A stretch of DNA of 64,000 bases from Lysobacteraceae bacterium 2PB (GTDB taxonomy: Bacteria > Pseudomonadota > Gammaproteobacteria > Xanthomonadales > Xanthomonadaceae): the NCBI GenBank assembly GCA_005502915.1, contig SCMT01000001.1:248001-312000 (forward strand). The letters run 5' to 3'. Positions 18,988-27,806 of this stretch are shown here, piece by piece. The notes beneath the pieces were generated by a model. It was not told where the DNA came from and made no database searches. It saw only the letters and a program-made list of their open reading frames with translations. Position 1 is the first letter of the stretch, and each line of letters opens with the position of its first letter. The translations under genes were made by a program, and so were the position numbers.

Positions 18988-19710
18988 ATGAGCAAGAGCA
19001 CAGCCTCATCCAAGGTATTCCCCAATGCAGCCGAAGCGCTGCGCGGCCTCGTCGCCGACAACCAGACCCTCGCGGTCGGCGGTTTCGGCCTCTGCGGCAT
19101 CCCCGAAGCCCTGATCGAAGCCCTGCGCGACTCCGGCGTGAAGGGCCTGACCGCGATCTCCAACAATGCGGGCGTCGACGGCTTCGGCCTCGGCATGCTG
19201 CTCGCGACGCGGCAGATCAAGAAGATGATTTCGTCCTACGTGGGCGAGAACAAGGAATTCGAGCGCCAATTCCTCTCCGGCGAGCTCGAACTGGAATTCA
19301 ACCCGCAGGGCACGCTGGCCGAGCGCCTGCGCGCCGGCGGCGCGGGCATCCCGGCCTTCTTCACCGCCACCGGCTACGGCACGGTGGTCGCCGAGGGCAA
19401 GGAAACCCGCGAATTCGACGGCAAGCACTACGTCATGGAAACCGCGCTGAAGGCCGACGTGTCGCTGGTCAAGGCGTGGAAGGCCGACGCCGCAGGCAAC
19501 CTGGTCTTCCGCAAGACCGCGCGCAACTTCAACCCCGCCTGCGCGATGGCCGGCAAGGTCTGCGTGGCCGAGGTCGAGGAACTGGTCGAGGTCGGCGCGC
19601 TCGATCCGGACCTCATCCACCTGCCGGGCATCTACGTCGACCGCATCGTCGTCAACCCGACCCCCGAGAAGCGCATCGAGCAGCGCACCGTGCGCGCAGG
19701 AGACAAGTGA
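18988..19710 (+). CDS. scoA: 3-oxoacid CoA-transferase subunit A
   Basis: A 240-residue alpha subunit of succinyl-CoA:3-ketoacid CoA-transferase, which activates acetoacetate with CoA from succinyl-CoA for entry into central metabolism. The CoA-transferase family I signature region is [19 protein letters not shown] near residue 30-50, with [15 protein letters not shown] and the [16 protein letters not shown] loop typical of ScoA. The stop codon overlaps the start of scoB by one base (19710). Xanthomonads call this pair lpsI/lpsJ in older annotation; the enzyme role is the better supported name. Confidence 0.93.
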   Translation: MSKSTASSKVFPNAAEALRGLVADNQTLAVGGFGLCGIPEALIEALRDSGVKGLTAISNNAGVDGFGLGMLLATRQIKKMISSYVGENKEFERQFLSGELELEFNPQGTLAERLRAGGAGIPAFFTATGYGTVVAEGKETREFDGKHYVMETALKADVSLVKAWKADAAGNLVFRKTARNFNPACAMAGKVCVAEVEELVEVGALDPDLIHLPGIYVDRIVVNPTPEKRIEQRTVRAGDK

Positions 19711-20339
19711 TGGCCTGGACCCGCGACCAGATGGCGCAGCGCGCCGCACAGGAACTGCGCGACGGCGCCTACGTGAACCTCGGCATCGGCCTGCCGACGC
19801 TCGTCGCCAACTTCATCCCCGACGGCATGGACGTGTGGCTGCAGAGCGAGAACGGCCTGCTCGGCATCGGCCCGTTCCCGACCGAGGACGAGGTCGACGC
19901 CGACCTGATCAACGCCGGCAAGCAGACCGTCACCGCCCGCGCCGGCGCCAGCTATTTCGGCAGCCACGACTCGTTCGCCATGATCCGCGGCGGCCACATC
20001 GACCTGGCCATCCTCGGCGCCATGCAGGTCACCCACAGGGGCGACCTGGCGAACTGGATGGTCCCCGGCAAGATGGTCAAGGGCATGGGCGGCGCGATGG
20101 ACCTGGTGGCCGGCGTGCAGCGCGTGGTGGTCCTGATGGAGCACACCGCGAAGAACGGCGAGCACAAGATCCTGCCCGAATGCACCCTGCCCCTGACCGG
20201 CGTGGGCGTGGTCGACCGCATCATCACCGAACTGGCGGTGATGGACGTGACCCCCGAGGGCCTGAAGCTGGTCGAACTGGCCCCGGGCGTCACCGAGGCC
20301 GAGCTGCGCGAGAAGACCGGCGTGCCGTTCGCGGCCTGA
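19710..20339 (+). CDS. scoB: 3-oxoacid CoA-transferase subunit B
   Basis: A 209-residue beta subunit carrying the catalytic glutamate that forms the enzyme-CoA thioester: Glu47 in [11 protein letters not shown]. The [15 protein letters not shown] segment is also conserved. It starts at ATG 19710, overlapping the scoA stop, and is followed by a hairpin terminator at 20356. With ScoA it forms an alpha2beta2 cytosolic enzyme of ketone-body and polyhydroxybutyrate use. Confidence 0.94.
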   Translation: MAWTRDQMAQRAAQELRDGAYVNLGIGLPTLVANFIPDGMDVWLQSENGLLGIGPFPTEDEVDADLINAGKQTVTARAGASYFGSHDSFAMIRGGHIDLAILGAMQVTHRGDLANWMVPGKMVKGMGGAMDLVAGVQRVVVLMEHTAKNGEHKILPECTLPLTGVGVVDRIITELAVMDVTPEGLKLVELAPGVTEAELREKTGVPFAA

Positions 20340-20355
20340 TCCGCCCCGCATGAAC

Positions 20356-20381
20356 CCCCGCTTCCGTGACCGGAAGCGGGG
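20356..20381 (+). terminator. Hairpin after scoB
   Basis: Perfect 11-bp stem CCCCGCTTCCG/CGGAAGCGGGG with TGAC loop, 17 bases after the scoB stop. No T run follows, so termination efficiency is uncertain. Confidence 0.55.
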
Positions 20382-20416
20382 TGGGGCCTGCCGGCGCATG
20401 GCCTTACAATGGCCGC

Positions 20417-20983
20417 ATGCTCCCGGATCCGATCCCCCTCGCCAATCAGCTGCTGATCGCCCTGCCCTCGCTGGCGGACCCCAATTTCTCGCGCGGCGTC
20501 GCGCTGGTCTGCCAGCACGATGCCGACGGCGCCATGGGCCTGCTCATCAACCGCCCGTCCGAGTACACCCTGGGCGAAGTCTTCGAACAGATGGGCATCA
20601 CCACCGACGACCTCCGGCTGCGCGAGCGCCAGGTGCTGGCCGGCGGCCCGGTGCATCCCGAGCGCGGCTTCGTCCTGCACGACGGCGCGCGCACCTGGGA
20701 CTCGACGCTGAAGGTCGTCGACGGCCTGTACGTCACCACCTCGCGCGACATCCTCGAAGCCATCGCCCAGGGCGACGGCCCGCCGCGCTCGACAGTCATG
20801 CTCGGCTGCGCAGGCTGGGGCGCGGGCCAGCTCGAACAGGAGCTGGCCGAGAACACCTGGCTCACCGCCGAGAGCGATGCCGAACTGCTGTTCAGCCTGC
20901 CGCTGGAAGCCCGCTGGCAGGCCGCCGCCGGCCGGATCGGCGTGGATCTCGCCCGCGTGACCGACTACAGCGGGCATGCCTGA
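20417..20983 (+). CDS. YqgE/AlgH family protein (UPF0301)
   Basis: A 188-residue protein of the YqgE/AlgH family. In Pseudomonas AlgH influences alginate production; the biochemical role is unknown. Conserved parts are [27 protein letters not shown] and FGCAGW-like [15 protein letters not shown]. The ATG at 20417 is six bases after TACAAT (20405-20410), a good -10 element, so the message may be leaderless. It heads the usual algH-ruvX-pyrB gene order, here interrupted by a fragment of an exonuclease gene. Confidence 0.93.
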   Translation: MLPDPIPLANQLLIALPSLADPNFSRGVALVCQHDADGAMGLLINRPSEYTLGEVFEQMGITTDDLRLRERQVLAGGPVHPERGFVLHDGARTWDSTLKVVDGLYVTTSRDILEAIAQGDGPPRSTVMLGCAGWGAGQLEQELAENTWLTAESDAELLFSLPLEARWQAAAGRIGVDLARVTDYSGHA

Positions 20984-20987
20984 GCCG

Positions 20988-21140
20988 ATGCCAGAACCGA
21001 CGTTCGCGCATTCCCGGGTCATCGATTTCGAAGCGACCTGCTGCGACCGCGGCACGGTCCCGCGCCATCCGATGGAAATCGTCGAATTCGGCGTGTTGAT
21101 GGCGGCCGCGGGCTTCCGCGACACGAAGGTGCACCCATGA
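20988..21140 (+). pseudogene. Remnant of a DEDDh 3'-5' exonuclease gene (ERI1-like N-terminus)
   Basis: An open frame of 50 codons, too short for a normal exonuclease. It encodes RVIDFEATCCDRG followed by PMEIVEFGVLM, the first exonuclease motif of DEDDh enzymes of the ERI1-like type (Asp-x-Glu-Ala-Thr-Cys-Cys-Asp, then Met-Glu-Ile-Val-Glu-Phe-Gly). The remaining motifs (second Asp, and HD) are missing; after residue 40 the frame runs a few codons and stops at a TGA that overlaps the ruvX start. The simplest reading is an intact gene between algH and ruvX in an ancestor, reduced by an internal deletion that kept the frame and the translational overlap. It could still be translated and help start ruvX translation. 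Confidence 0.65.
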
Positions 21141-21607
21141 CGATCCCCGCCGACAGCCCGGTGCTCGCCTTCGACGTCGGCGCGCGCCGCATCGGCGTGG
21201 CCGTGGGCAGCGGCTTCGGCCTGAGCGCGCGCCCGCTGGCGGTGATCGACGTGCACGACGGCGTCATCGACTGGACGCGCATCGACAAGCTGCAACGCGA
21301 GTGGCGACCGGCCGGCTTCATCGTCGGCGACCCGATGACCCTCGACGGCGGCGACCAGCCGATCCGCGAGCGCGCCCGCGCCTTCGCGCACGCGCTGCAA
21401 CAGCGCTTCAAGCTGCCCGTCGCGATGATGGACGAACGCAACACGTCGCAGGAGGCCGCGCGCCGCTTCGCCGCAGGCCGCGCCGAGGGCCAGCGCCGCC
21501 GCCGCGATGCAGACCTGCTCGACGCGATGGCCGCCGCGATCATCCTCGATCGCTGGATGGCGATGCCGCAGGACGCGGTGATGCTCGACGAACCGACTTC
21601 CGATTAG
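21137..21607 (+). CDS. ruvX: Putative pre-16S rRNA nuclease YqgF/RuvX
   Basis: A 156-residue RNase H-fold protein of the YqgF family, implicated in maturation of the 16S rRNA 5' end and essential in E. coli. The first acidic motif is in LAFDVGARRIGVAVGSGFGL (Asp of FDVG), the second in MMDERNTSQEAARRF (Glu), the last in DADLLDAMAAAIILDRWM (Asp of LLDAMAA). It overlaps the end of the exonuclease remnant by four bases and is followed after 18 bases by pyrB. Confidence 0.93.
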   Translation: MTIPADSPVLAFDVGARRIGVAVGSGFGLSARPLAVIDVHDGVIDWTRIDKLQREWRPAGFIVGDPMTLDGGDQPIRERARAFAHALQQRFKLPVAMMDERNTSQEAARRFAAGRAEGQRRRRDADLLDAMAAAIILDRWMAMPQDAVMLDEPTSD

Positions 21608-21625
21608 CCCGAGGCCGACACCGCC

Positions 21626-22564
21626 ATGCCCACCCCTTCGCAATACGACGCCCAGGGCCGCCTGCGCCACCTGCTCACCCTGCAGGACATGCCGCGCGAC
21701 ACGCTGATCGCCCTGCTCGACCGCGCGCAGCACTTCGCCGACGGCCACGACGCACGCCACGTGCTCGCCGGCACCGCGATCTGCACCCTGTTCTTCGAAC
21801 CGTCGACGCGCACGCGCCTGAGCTTCCAGCGCGCGGCGCAGCGGCTCGGCGCCGACGTGCTGGCCTTCGACGCATCGACCTCGTCGACGACCAAGGGCGA
21901 GACCGCGCTGGACACGCTGAAGAACATCGAGGCGATGGGCGTGCGCGGCTTCGTGATCCGCCACAAGGACGATGGCGCGGTCGCCGGACTCGCCGCCGCC
22001 GCGAACCCCGGCACCGCCCTGCTCAACGCCGGCGACGGCCGCAGTGCGCATCCGACCCAGGGCCTGCTCGACATGCTGACCCTGCGCCAGGCGAAGGGCA
22101 CGGATTTCTCGGTGCTGAAGATCGCGATCATCGGCGACATCAGGCATTCGCGCGTCGCCCGCTCGGACCTGCACGCGCTGCGCGTGCTCGGCGCCACGCA
22201 CATCCGGGCCTGCGGCCCCGCCTCGCTGCTGCCCGACGACGGCACGCTCGACGGCTGCCACGTCACCCACGATTTCGACGAAGCGCTGGACGGCGCCGAC
22301 GTGGTGATGATGCTGCGCCTGCAGCGCGAACGCATGGAACAGGGCCTGGTGTCCTCGCTGGAGGACTACCACCGCGACTACGGCCTGACCGTGCAGCGCC
22401 TCAAGCGCGCCGCACCCGACGCGGTAGTGATGCATCCCGGTCCGATGAATCGCGGCGTGGAGATCGATGACGCCGTCGCCGACGGCCCGCAGTCGCTGAT
22501 CCTCAAGCAGGTGAACAACGGCGTCGCCGCGCGCATGGCGGTGCTGGAGGCGCTGCTGGGTTGA
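21626..22564 (+). CDS. pyrB: Aspartate carbamoyltransferase catalytic subunit
   Basis: A 312-residue enzyme that joins carbamoyl phosphate and aspartate, the first committed step of pyrimidine synthesis. The carbamoyl-phosphate loop STRTRLSF follows FFEP, the 80s-type loop lysine is in SSTTKGETALD, and the aspartate-domain motif is MHPGPMNRGVEI. No pyrI or pyrC lies nearby. It ends 21 bases before a convergent gene. Length is standard for the catalytic chain. Confidence 0.96.
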   Translation: MPTPSQYDAQGRLRHLLTLQDMPRDTLIALLDRAQHFADGHDARHVLAGTAICTLFFEPSTRTRLSFQRAAQRLGADVLAFDASTSSTTKGETALDTLKNIEAMGVRGFVIRHKDDGAVAGLAAAANPGTALLNAGDGRSAHPTQGLLDMLTLRQAKGTDFSVLKIAIIGDIRHSRVARSDLHALRVLGATHIRACGPASLLPDDGTLDGCHVTHDFDEALDGADVVMMLRLQRERMEQGLVSSLEDYHRDYGLTVQRLKRAAPDAVVMHPGPMNRGVEIDDAVADGPQSLILKQVNNGVAARMAVLEALLG

Positions 22565-22585
22565 GGTCGACCGGGTGCGGCCGAC

Positions 22586-23398
22586 TCAGCGCTTCGCCTC
22601 GGCGTGCAGCGCTTCCATGCGCGCGCGGATCTCGCCGTAGCGCGCACCGAAGTCGACGGGGTTGATCAGGATGTCGGCCGGGCCTTCGGTCTGGGCCGCG
22701 TAGAACTGGCCGGCGAACCGCACCAGCGCGCCGAGCATCGGGTTGTAGCGTGCGCTGTACTTCGACGGATCGCGCAGGCCGACGGCGAGGACGCGTTCGA
22801 GCTGCGGACTCTGCCGGCCACGGCCCGACACGATCTCGGTCTCGCGCAGTTCGGTCACGTCCTCCCAGCGCACGAAGCCCGGGGACATGCCGCCCGGTGC
22901 GTAGAGGAAGCCGCGCGGCGTCAGCACGAACCATGGCGCCCTGCGGAGGGTCATCGACAGGAAGCCCAGCAGCAGCACCGCCCAGATCAGCACGAACAGG
23001 CCGGCCATCACCTGGAACGGCAGCTCCCACTCGGAGATCGGCGTGAAGTCGGGATCGATTTCAGGCCAGGCGACGTATCCCCATGCGGCGGCGACGCCCA
23101 CCGCGACCACGATCAGCACGACCACCCACTGCCCCGCGCGCGACGCGTGCAGGGCGATCTCCACCGGGCCGGTGACGCCTTCGGTCGGGCTGCGCGTGAG
23201 GTCGGACAGGGCCTGCCAGCCGAGGCCGAGGACCATGAACCCGACCAGGACCGCCACGAGCATCATGAAACCGCGCTCGACGATCGCGAACACCTCGGGA
23301 AAGCGATCCTGGAACAGGAAGTCGGCCGCGATGGCGCCCACGACGATCGCGAGCGCCCCGTACTGGATCCAGCGCATCCACTTGCGCGCGTTCGACAT
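22586..23398 (-). CDS. Membrane protein with PH-like domain, function unknown
   Basis: A 270-residue protein with four hydrophobic segments (about 12-28, 43-62, 92-112 and 128-152) and then a soluble C-terminal domain. The part starting at LRRAPWFVLTPRGFLYAPGG, with FVRWEDVTEL, reads like bacterial PH-type (PH_6) membrane-associated domains, in which the W-x-D/E-I/V turn is characteristic. No enzymatic motif is seen. It is monocistronic, 64 bases before the desaturase gene's end on the same strand, and could be read through from it. Confidence 0.55.
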   Translation of the reverse strand: MSNARKWMRWIQYGALAIVVGAIAADFLFQDRFPEVFAIVERGFMMLVAVLVGFMVLGLGWQALSDLTRSPTEGVTGPVEIALHASRAGQWVVVLIVVAVGVAAAWGYVAWPEIDPDFTPISEWELPFQVMAGLFVLIWAVLLLGFLSMTLRRAPWFVLTPRGFLYAPGGMSPGFVRWEDVTELRETEIVSGRGRQSPQLERVLAVGLRDPSKYSARYNPMLGALVRFAGQFYAAQTEGPADILINPVDFGARYGEIRARMEALHAEAKR

Positions 23399-23462
23399 CG
23401 CATGCCCCCCACTTTCGCGAAGACCCGATGCTGCCAGCCCGGCCCGTGGGCCGCAACGGGGA

Positions 23463-24608
23463 TCAGCCCGTGGCAGTAGCCAGGGCGGCGTCGCGGCGCA
23501 GGCGCGGCCTGCTCGGGAAGGCGTGGCGCAGGATCCGCCAGATCACCTGGCCGAACTGCTTCGGCAACGAGCCGGTGTCGTAATGCTGGCCGTAGCGCGC
23601 GCAGATCTCGCGCACCTCGACCGCGATCGCGGCGTAGCGGTTGGCGGGCAGGTCGGGATAGAAATGATGCTCGATCTGGTGGCTGAGGTTGCCCGACATC
23701 AGGTCCATCCAGCGCCCGCCGGAGATGTTCGACGAACCGCGCAGCTGGCGCAGGTACCAGTGCCCGCGCGACTCGCCGATGGCCGAGTCCTTCGAGAAGG
23801 TTTCGGCATCGGCGGTGAAATGGCCGCAGAAGATGATCACGTAGGTCCAGACGTTGCGGATCACGTTGGCGATGGCGTTGGCCACCAGCACGGTGAGCCA
23901 CCACGGCCCCGCGAGCAGTGGGAAGACGATGTAGTCGCGCAGCACTTGGCGCGCGACCTTGCGACCGACCGGGCGCGCCTGCGAGCGCAGCTGCGCGAAC
24001 GTCACCTTGCCGGCGAACCAGCGGCCCAGTCGCAGGTCCTGGATGGCGATGCCCCATTCGAACAGGATCGCGAACACCACCGCGACCACCGGCTGGGCGA
24101 GGTAGAAGGGTTTCCAGCGCTGTTCCGGGAACAGGCGCAGCAGGCCGTAGCCGATGTCGTCGTCCATGCCGCGCACGTTGGTCCAGGTGTGGTGGCGCCA
24201 GTTGTGTGTCTTCCGCCAGTTGTCGGCGGTGCCGACGATGTCCCACTCGTAGCTGCGTCCGTCGAAGCGCGGATCCTGCATCCAGTCGTACTGGCCGTGG
24301 ATGACGTTGTGGCCCAGCTCCATGTTTTCGAGGATCTTCGACAGCGCGAGCAGCAGCGTGCCGAGCACGAGCATCGCGAGCGCGGCCGGATGCAGCACCG
24401 CGCCGAGCAGGCCACCGGCGATGGCGCCGGCGCCGATCAGCACGCGACCGGCGATGCCGGTCCAGCGCACCGACGCGTGGATGCGGCGGATGTAGTCGGC
24501 GTCGGCCTGACCGATCGTCGCGACGACGCGTTCGCGCAGCGCATCCAGTTCGGCGCCGAAGCGCTCGAGTTCGTCGGCACCGAGGGGGCGGTTGCGGGGC
24601 GTGGCCAT
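23463..24608 (-). CDS. Acyl-CoA/phospholipid fatty acid desaturase
   Basis: A 381-residue membrane di-iron desaturase. All three histidine boxes are present: HNVIH, HNWRHH (in KTHNWRHHTWTN) and HQIEHH (in LSHQIEHHFYPD). The cytochrome-b5-like family pattern and about four transmembrane segments agree with the DesB/DesA3 type that makes a double bond in acyl-CoA using electrons from a ferredoxin reductase. The partner reductase gene ends four bases upstream (24613), and the divergent TetR gene resembles DesT/FabR, which controls this pair in pseudomonads. Start at 24608 (MATPRNRPLG) is chosen over an upstream in-frame ATG inside the reductase gene. Confidence 0.88.
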   Translation of the reverse strand: MATPRNRPLGADELERFGAELDALRERVVATIGQADADYIRRIHASVRWTGIAGRVLIGAGAIAGGLLGAVLHPAALAMLVLGTLLLALSKILENMELGHNVIHGQYDWMQDPRFDGRSYEWDIVGTADNWRKTHNWRHHTWTNVRGMDDDIGYGLLRLFPEQRWKPFYLAQPVVAVVFAILFEWGIAIQDLRLGRWFAGKVTFAQLRSQARPVGRKVARQVLRDYIVFPLLAGPWWLTVLVANAIANVIRNVWTYVIIFCGHFTADAETFSKDSAIGESRGHWYLRQLRGSSNISGGRWMDLMSGNLSHQIEHHFYPDLPANRYAAIAVEVREICARYGQHYDTGSLPKQFGQVIWRILRHAFPSRPRLRRDAALATATG

Positions 24609-24612
24609 GGGT

Positions 24613-25683
24613 TCAGAGGTCCAGGACGAGATCGCCCGCCGCCGCATTCACGCACAGGCGCAACGCGGTGGCGGGCTCGGGATCGCGCGCGCCGGTGAGC
24701 ACGTCGCGGGTGATGCCGGCGGATTTGCCGCAGGCGCAGGTATTGCAGATGCCCATGCGGCAGCCGTGCGCAGGGCGCAGGCCGGCGGCTTCCAGCGCGG
24801 CGAGCAGCGGCTGGTTGCGCGGCACGCGCAGGGTCGTGCCGCTGCGCGCGAGGCGCACTTCAGCGTCGCCGGTCTCGCCCGGAAGCGCGTCGGGCGGACT
24901 GAAGGCCTCGGCCTGGAACGAGGCGGCACGCGGCTCGCACAGCGCGCGTGCATGCGCCACGAAGCCAGCGCCGCCGCACGCGATGACGTGCGGCGCACTG
25001 CCTTCGCCCGTCAGCATCGCGAGCGTGTCCGCGTCGAGCCGCCCCTGCGCGAAGCGCGGATCGGTCGCGCGCGTCGTGGCGATGTGCACGCGCAGAGAAG
25101 GATGCCCAACGGCCAGCGCTCCCAGTTCATCGACGAAACAGGCCTCGCCCGGGGTACGCACCCAGTAGGCCAGGGTGATCGGCCGGGTCGAACCGCGTGC
25201 GGCCTGATCGCGCAGCAAGGCGATCAGCGGGGTGATCCCACTGCCGCCGGCGAGCAGCAGCACCGGGGTCTCGTCGCCGGGCAGCGCGAGCGTGCCGAAG
25301 GGCTCGCCGATCGCCAGCACGTCGCCGACGCGTGCGTGGCGAACGAGGTGATCGCTGAGGCGTCCCCCGGGCACGGCCTTCACGGTGATCGCGAATCGTC
25401 CGCCGGGCAGCGGGCTCGGGCTGTAGCTGCGACGGACCAAGCGGCCGTCGACCTCGGCGCCGACCATCAGGTGCTGGCCCGGCGCGGGCCTGCGGACGTG
25501 GCGGTTGGGGGCCAGGACCAGCGTGACGGTGTCGTCCGCTGCGGTCTCCCGGGCCACGACGCGGGCCAGCGGCCGGCGGCGCGACCAGGTCGGCGAGACC
25601 CGCTCGGCCCAGAAATCGAAGACGTGGTCCGGGACCAGGGCGGTCCAGGCGCGGCCGAGCATGGAGGCTGAAGACGAGGGCAT
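24613..25683 (-). CDS. Ferredoxin reductase with 2Fe-2S domain (desaturase partner)
   Basis: A 356-residue electron-transfer flavoprotein of the vanillate/phenol-reductase type. In order: FAD domain with RRSYSPSPLPGG (RxYS motif, near residue 105), NAD(P) domain with LLLAGGSGITPLIALL, and a C-terminal plant-type ferredoxin domain with C-x4-C-x2-C (HGCRMGICNTCACG) and a later Cys (RLCVNAA). It passes electrons from NAD(P)H to the desaturase encoded four bases downstream. Start taken at 25683 (MPSSSASM); an in-frame upstream ATG would lie inside the operator region. Confidence 0.88.
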   Translation of the reverse strand: MPSSSASMLGRAWTALVPDHVFDFWAERVSPTWSRRRPLARVVARETAADDTVTLVLAPNRHVRRPAPGQHLMVGAEVDGRLVRRSYSPSPLPGGRFAITVKAVPGGRLSDHLVRHARVGDVLAIGEPFGTLALPGDETPVLLLAGGSGITPLIALLRDQAARGSTRPITLAYWVRTPGEACFVDELGALAVGHPSLRVHIATTRATDPRFAQGRLDADTLAMLTGEGSAPHVIACGGAGFVAHARALCEPRAASFQAEAFSPPDALPGETGDAEVRLARSGTTLRVPRNQPLLAALEAAGLRPAHGCRMGICNTCACGKSAGITRDVLTGARDPEPATALRLCVNAAAGDLVLDL

Positions 25684-25711
25684 GCCGCCACTATACGCAT
25701 GCGAATACAGA

Positions 25712-25733
25712 TGTCTATACAGTTGTATATACA
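25712..25733. promoter_or_regulatory. Operator-like dyad between desaturase operon and FabR/DesT-type gene
   Basis: A 22-base inverted repeat, TGTCTATACAG followed by TTGTATATACA, in which 18 positions match its reverse complement. It lies in a short AT-rich island between the divergent reductase gene (start 25683) and the TetR gene (start 25773), the standard place for a TetR-family operator controlling both. Confidence 0.65.
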
Positions 25734-25772
25734 TTTCCGGAGCTATGATGCGGGCTCGCCTGGAGCCGCCCC

Positions 25773-26435
25773 GTGACCGATGCCCTGCCCCCCGACACCG
25801 AGGCCGCCCATGCCCGCAAGGCCGCCATCTCCCGCGACGACCTGCTCGCGGCGGCGTTGCGCCTGATCGGCCCGCACCGCTCGGTGTCCACGCTGAGCCT
25901 GCGCGAGGTCGCCCGCGAGGCGGGGATCGCCCCGAACAGCTTCTATCGGCAGTTCCGCGACATGGACGAACTGGCGGTCGCGCTGATCGCGCTGGCGGGC
26001 CAGTCCCTGCGCCGCATCGTCGGCGCTGCGCGCCATCGCGCCGACCAGAGCAATCGCGGCATCGTCCGCGGCTCGGTGCAGACCTTCTTCGAGCAGATGC
26101 GCGCCGACGACCGCCTGCTGCACGTGCTGCTGCGCGAAGGCACGGTGGGCTCGGACGCGTTCAAGCGCGCCGTGGATCGCGAACTGACCGCGTTCGAGGA
26201 CGAGCTGCGCCACGACCTGGTGCGCCTGGCGGCGAAGGACGGTGTGATCCTGCACGAACCCGCGCTGGTTGCGCGGGCGATCACCCGGCTGGTGTTCGCG
26301 ATGGGCGCGACCGCGCTGGACTCCCCGCCCGAGCGCGACGCCGAACTGATCGACCAGCTCGGCACGATGGTGACGATGATCCTGGCCGGCGCGCGGCTGA
26401 TGGAAAGCCGCAAGCGCGGCGGAACGCTCGCCTAG
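25773..26435 (+). CDS. TetR-family regulator, FabR/DesT type
   Basis: A 220-residue repressor. The HTH region with LIGPHRSVSTLSLREV and AREAGIAPNSFYRQFRD is nearly the FabR/DesT consensus; these proteins sense the ratio of unsaturated to saturated acyl-CoA and control fatty acid desaturation genes. The C-terminal ligand domain follows from about residue 70. It starts with GTG at 25773, 89 bases from the divergent ferredoxin-reductase gene, with an 18-of-22 dyad between them. The role as repressor of the adjacent desaturase pair is an inference from family and position, and is strong. Confidence 0.88.
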   Translation: MTDALPPDTEAAHARKAAISRDDLLAAALRLIGPHRSVSTLSLREVAREAGIAPNSFYRQFRDMDELAVALIALAGQSLRRIVGAARHRADQSNRGIVRGSVQTFFEQMRADDRLLHVLLREGTVGSDAFKRAVDRELTAFEDELRHDLVRLAAKDGVILHEPALVARAITRLVFAMGATALDSPPERDAELIDQLGTMVTMILAGARLMESRKRGGTLA

Positions 26436-26444
26436 CGCTGCAGA

Positions 26445-27806
26445 TCAGCGCAGGAGGATCAGCGTCGCCAGCCCCAGAAAACTGAGGAAGCCGACCACGT
26501 CCGTCACCGTGGTCAGCACCACGCCGCCGGCGAGCGCGGGATCCACGTTCATGCGCTTGAGCGTCAGCGGCACCAGCACGCCGGCCAGCGCCGCGGCGAC
26601 CAGGTTGATCGTCATCGCCGCACCGATCACCAGGCCGAGCGCATGGTCGCGGAACCACAGCCCGGCGATGACGCCGACCACGACCGCCCAGACGACGCCA
26701 TTGAGCAAGCCGACCAGCACCTCCTTGCCGAGCAGCGCGCGGAGGTTGCCGCGCGCCACCTGGCCCAACGCAAGGCCGCGCACCATGAGGGTCAGGGTCT
26801 GCGTGCCGGCGACGCCCCCCATGCTGGCGACGATGGGCATCAGCACGGCGAGCGCGACGATCTGCTGCAGCGTCCCCTCGAACCGGCCGATGACCCACGA
26901 AGCCAGGAAGGCGGTCGCGAGATTGATGCCCAGCCAGATCGCACGGCGACGGGCGGCGCGCGGCACCGGGCTGAACAGGTCTTCCTCTTCGTCCAGGCCG
27001 GCGGCGCCGAGCGCCTGGTGCTCGGCCTGGTAGCGGATGATGTCGACCACGTCGTCGATGGTGATGCGACCGAGCAGGACGTTGTTGTCGTCGACCACCG
27101 GGGCGCTGATCCAGTCGTGGTCGGAGAACATGCGCGCGACCTCGTCGGCGCTCTCCTCGACGCCGATCGCCGGCTGCTCGTCGTCGACGAGCTGGTTGAT
27201 CGGCGTGCTGGCGTCGCAGGTCAGCAGCGACTGCAGCGCGATCCGGCCGAGGTACTGGTGGCGGCGGCTGACGACGTAGAGGTGGTCGGTGTGCTCGGGC
27301 AGCTCGCCGCGCAGGCGCAGGTAGCGCAGCACCACGTCGACCGTGGTGTCGGCGCGCACCGTGACCACGTCCGGATTCATCAGGCGGCCGGCGGTGTCCT
27401 CGTCGTAGGACAGCACCTGCTCCAGGCGCTCGCGGTTGTCGCGGTCCATCGATTTGAGGATCTCGTCGATCACCGTGTCCGGGAGGTCCTCGACCAGATC
27501 CGCGAGGTCGTCGATGTCGAGGTCCTCGACCGCCGCGACCAGTTCGTCCTGGTCCATGTCCGCGATCAGGCTCTCGCGCACGTCCTCGCCGACGTGGACC
27601 AGCACCTCGCCGTCGTCCTCGGGATCGACGAGGCCCCAGACCACGCTGCGCTTGGCAGGCGGGAGGGATTCGAGGAGGTTGCCGATCTCCGCCGGCGACA
27701 GGGTGTTGACCAGCCGGCGCACAGGACCCAGGCGGCCGCTGTCGAGCGCGTCGGAGAGCAGACGCAGCTGGCGCGCAGTCTTGTCGTGGCGGATGGTCTC
27801 GGCCAT
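26445..27806 (-). CDS. mgtE: Magnesium transporter MgtE
   Basis: A 453-residue Mg2+ channel. The N-terminal superhelical N domain (about 20-130, with LESLPPAKRSVVWGLV) is followed by two CBS domains (about 140-265) that gate the pore by Mg2+ binding, and five transmembrane helices (about 285-453). The pore signature is seen near PIVASMGGVAGTQTLTLMVRG in parts (MGGVAGTQT). It ends nine bases from the convergent TetR gene. No Mg2+ riboswitch was recognised upstream. Confidence 0.95.
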   Translation of the reverse strand: MAETIRHDKTARQLRLLSDALDSGRLGPVRRLVNTLSPAEIGNLLESLPPAKRSVVWGLVDPEDDGEVLVHVGEDVRESLIADMDQDELVAAVEDLDIDDLADLVEDLPDTVIDEILKSMDRDNRERLEQVLSYDEDTAGRLMNPDVVTVRADTTVDVVLRYLRLRGELPEHTDHLYVVSRRHQYLGRIALQSLLTCDASTPINQLVDDEQPAIGVEESADEVARMFSDHDWISAPVVDDNNVLLGRITIDDVVDIIRYQAEHQALGAAGLDEEEDLFSPVPRAARRRAIWLGINLATAFLASWVIGRFEGTLQQIVALAVLMPIVASMGGVAGTQTLTLMVRGLALGQVARGNLRALLGKEVLVGLLNGVVWAVVVGVIAGLWFRDHALGLVIGAAMTINLVAAALAGVLVPLTLKRMNVDPALAGGVVLTTVTDVVGFLSFLGLATLILLR

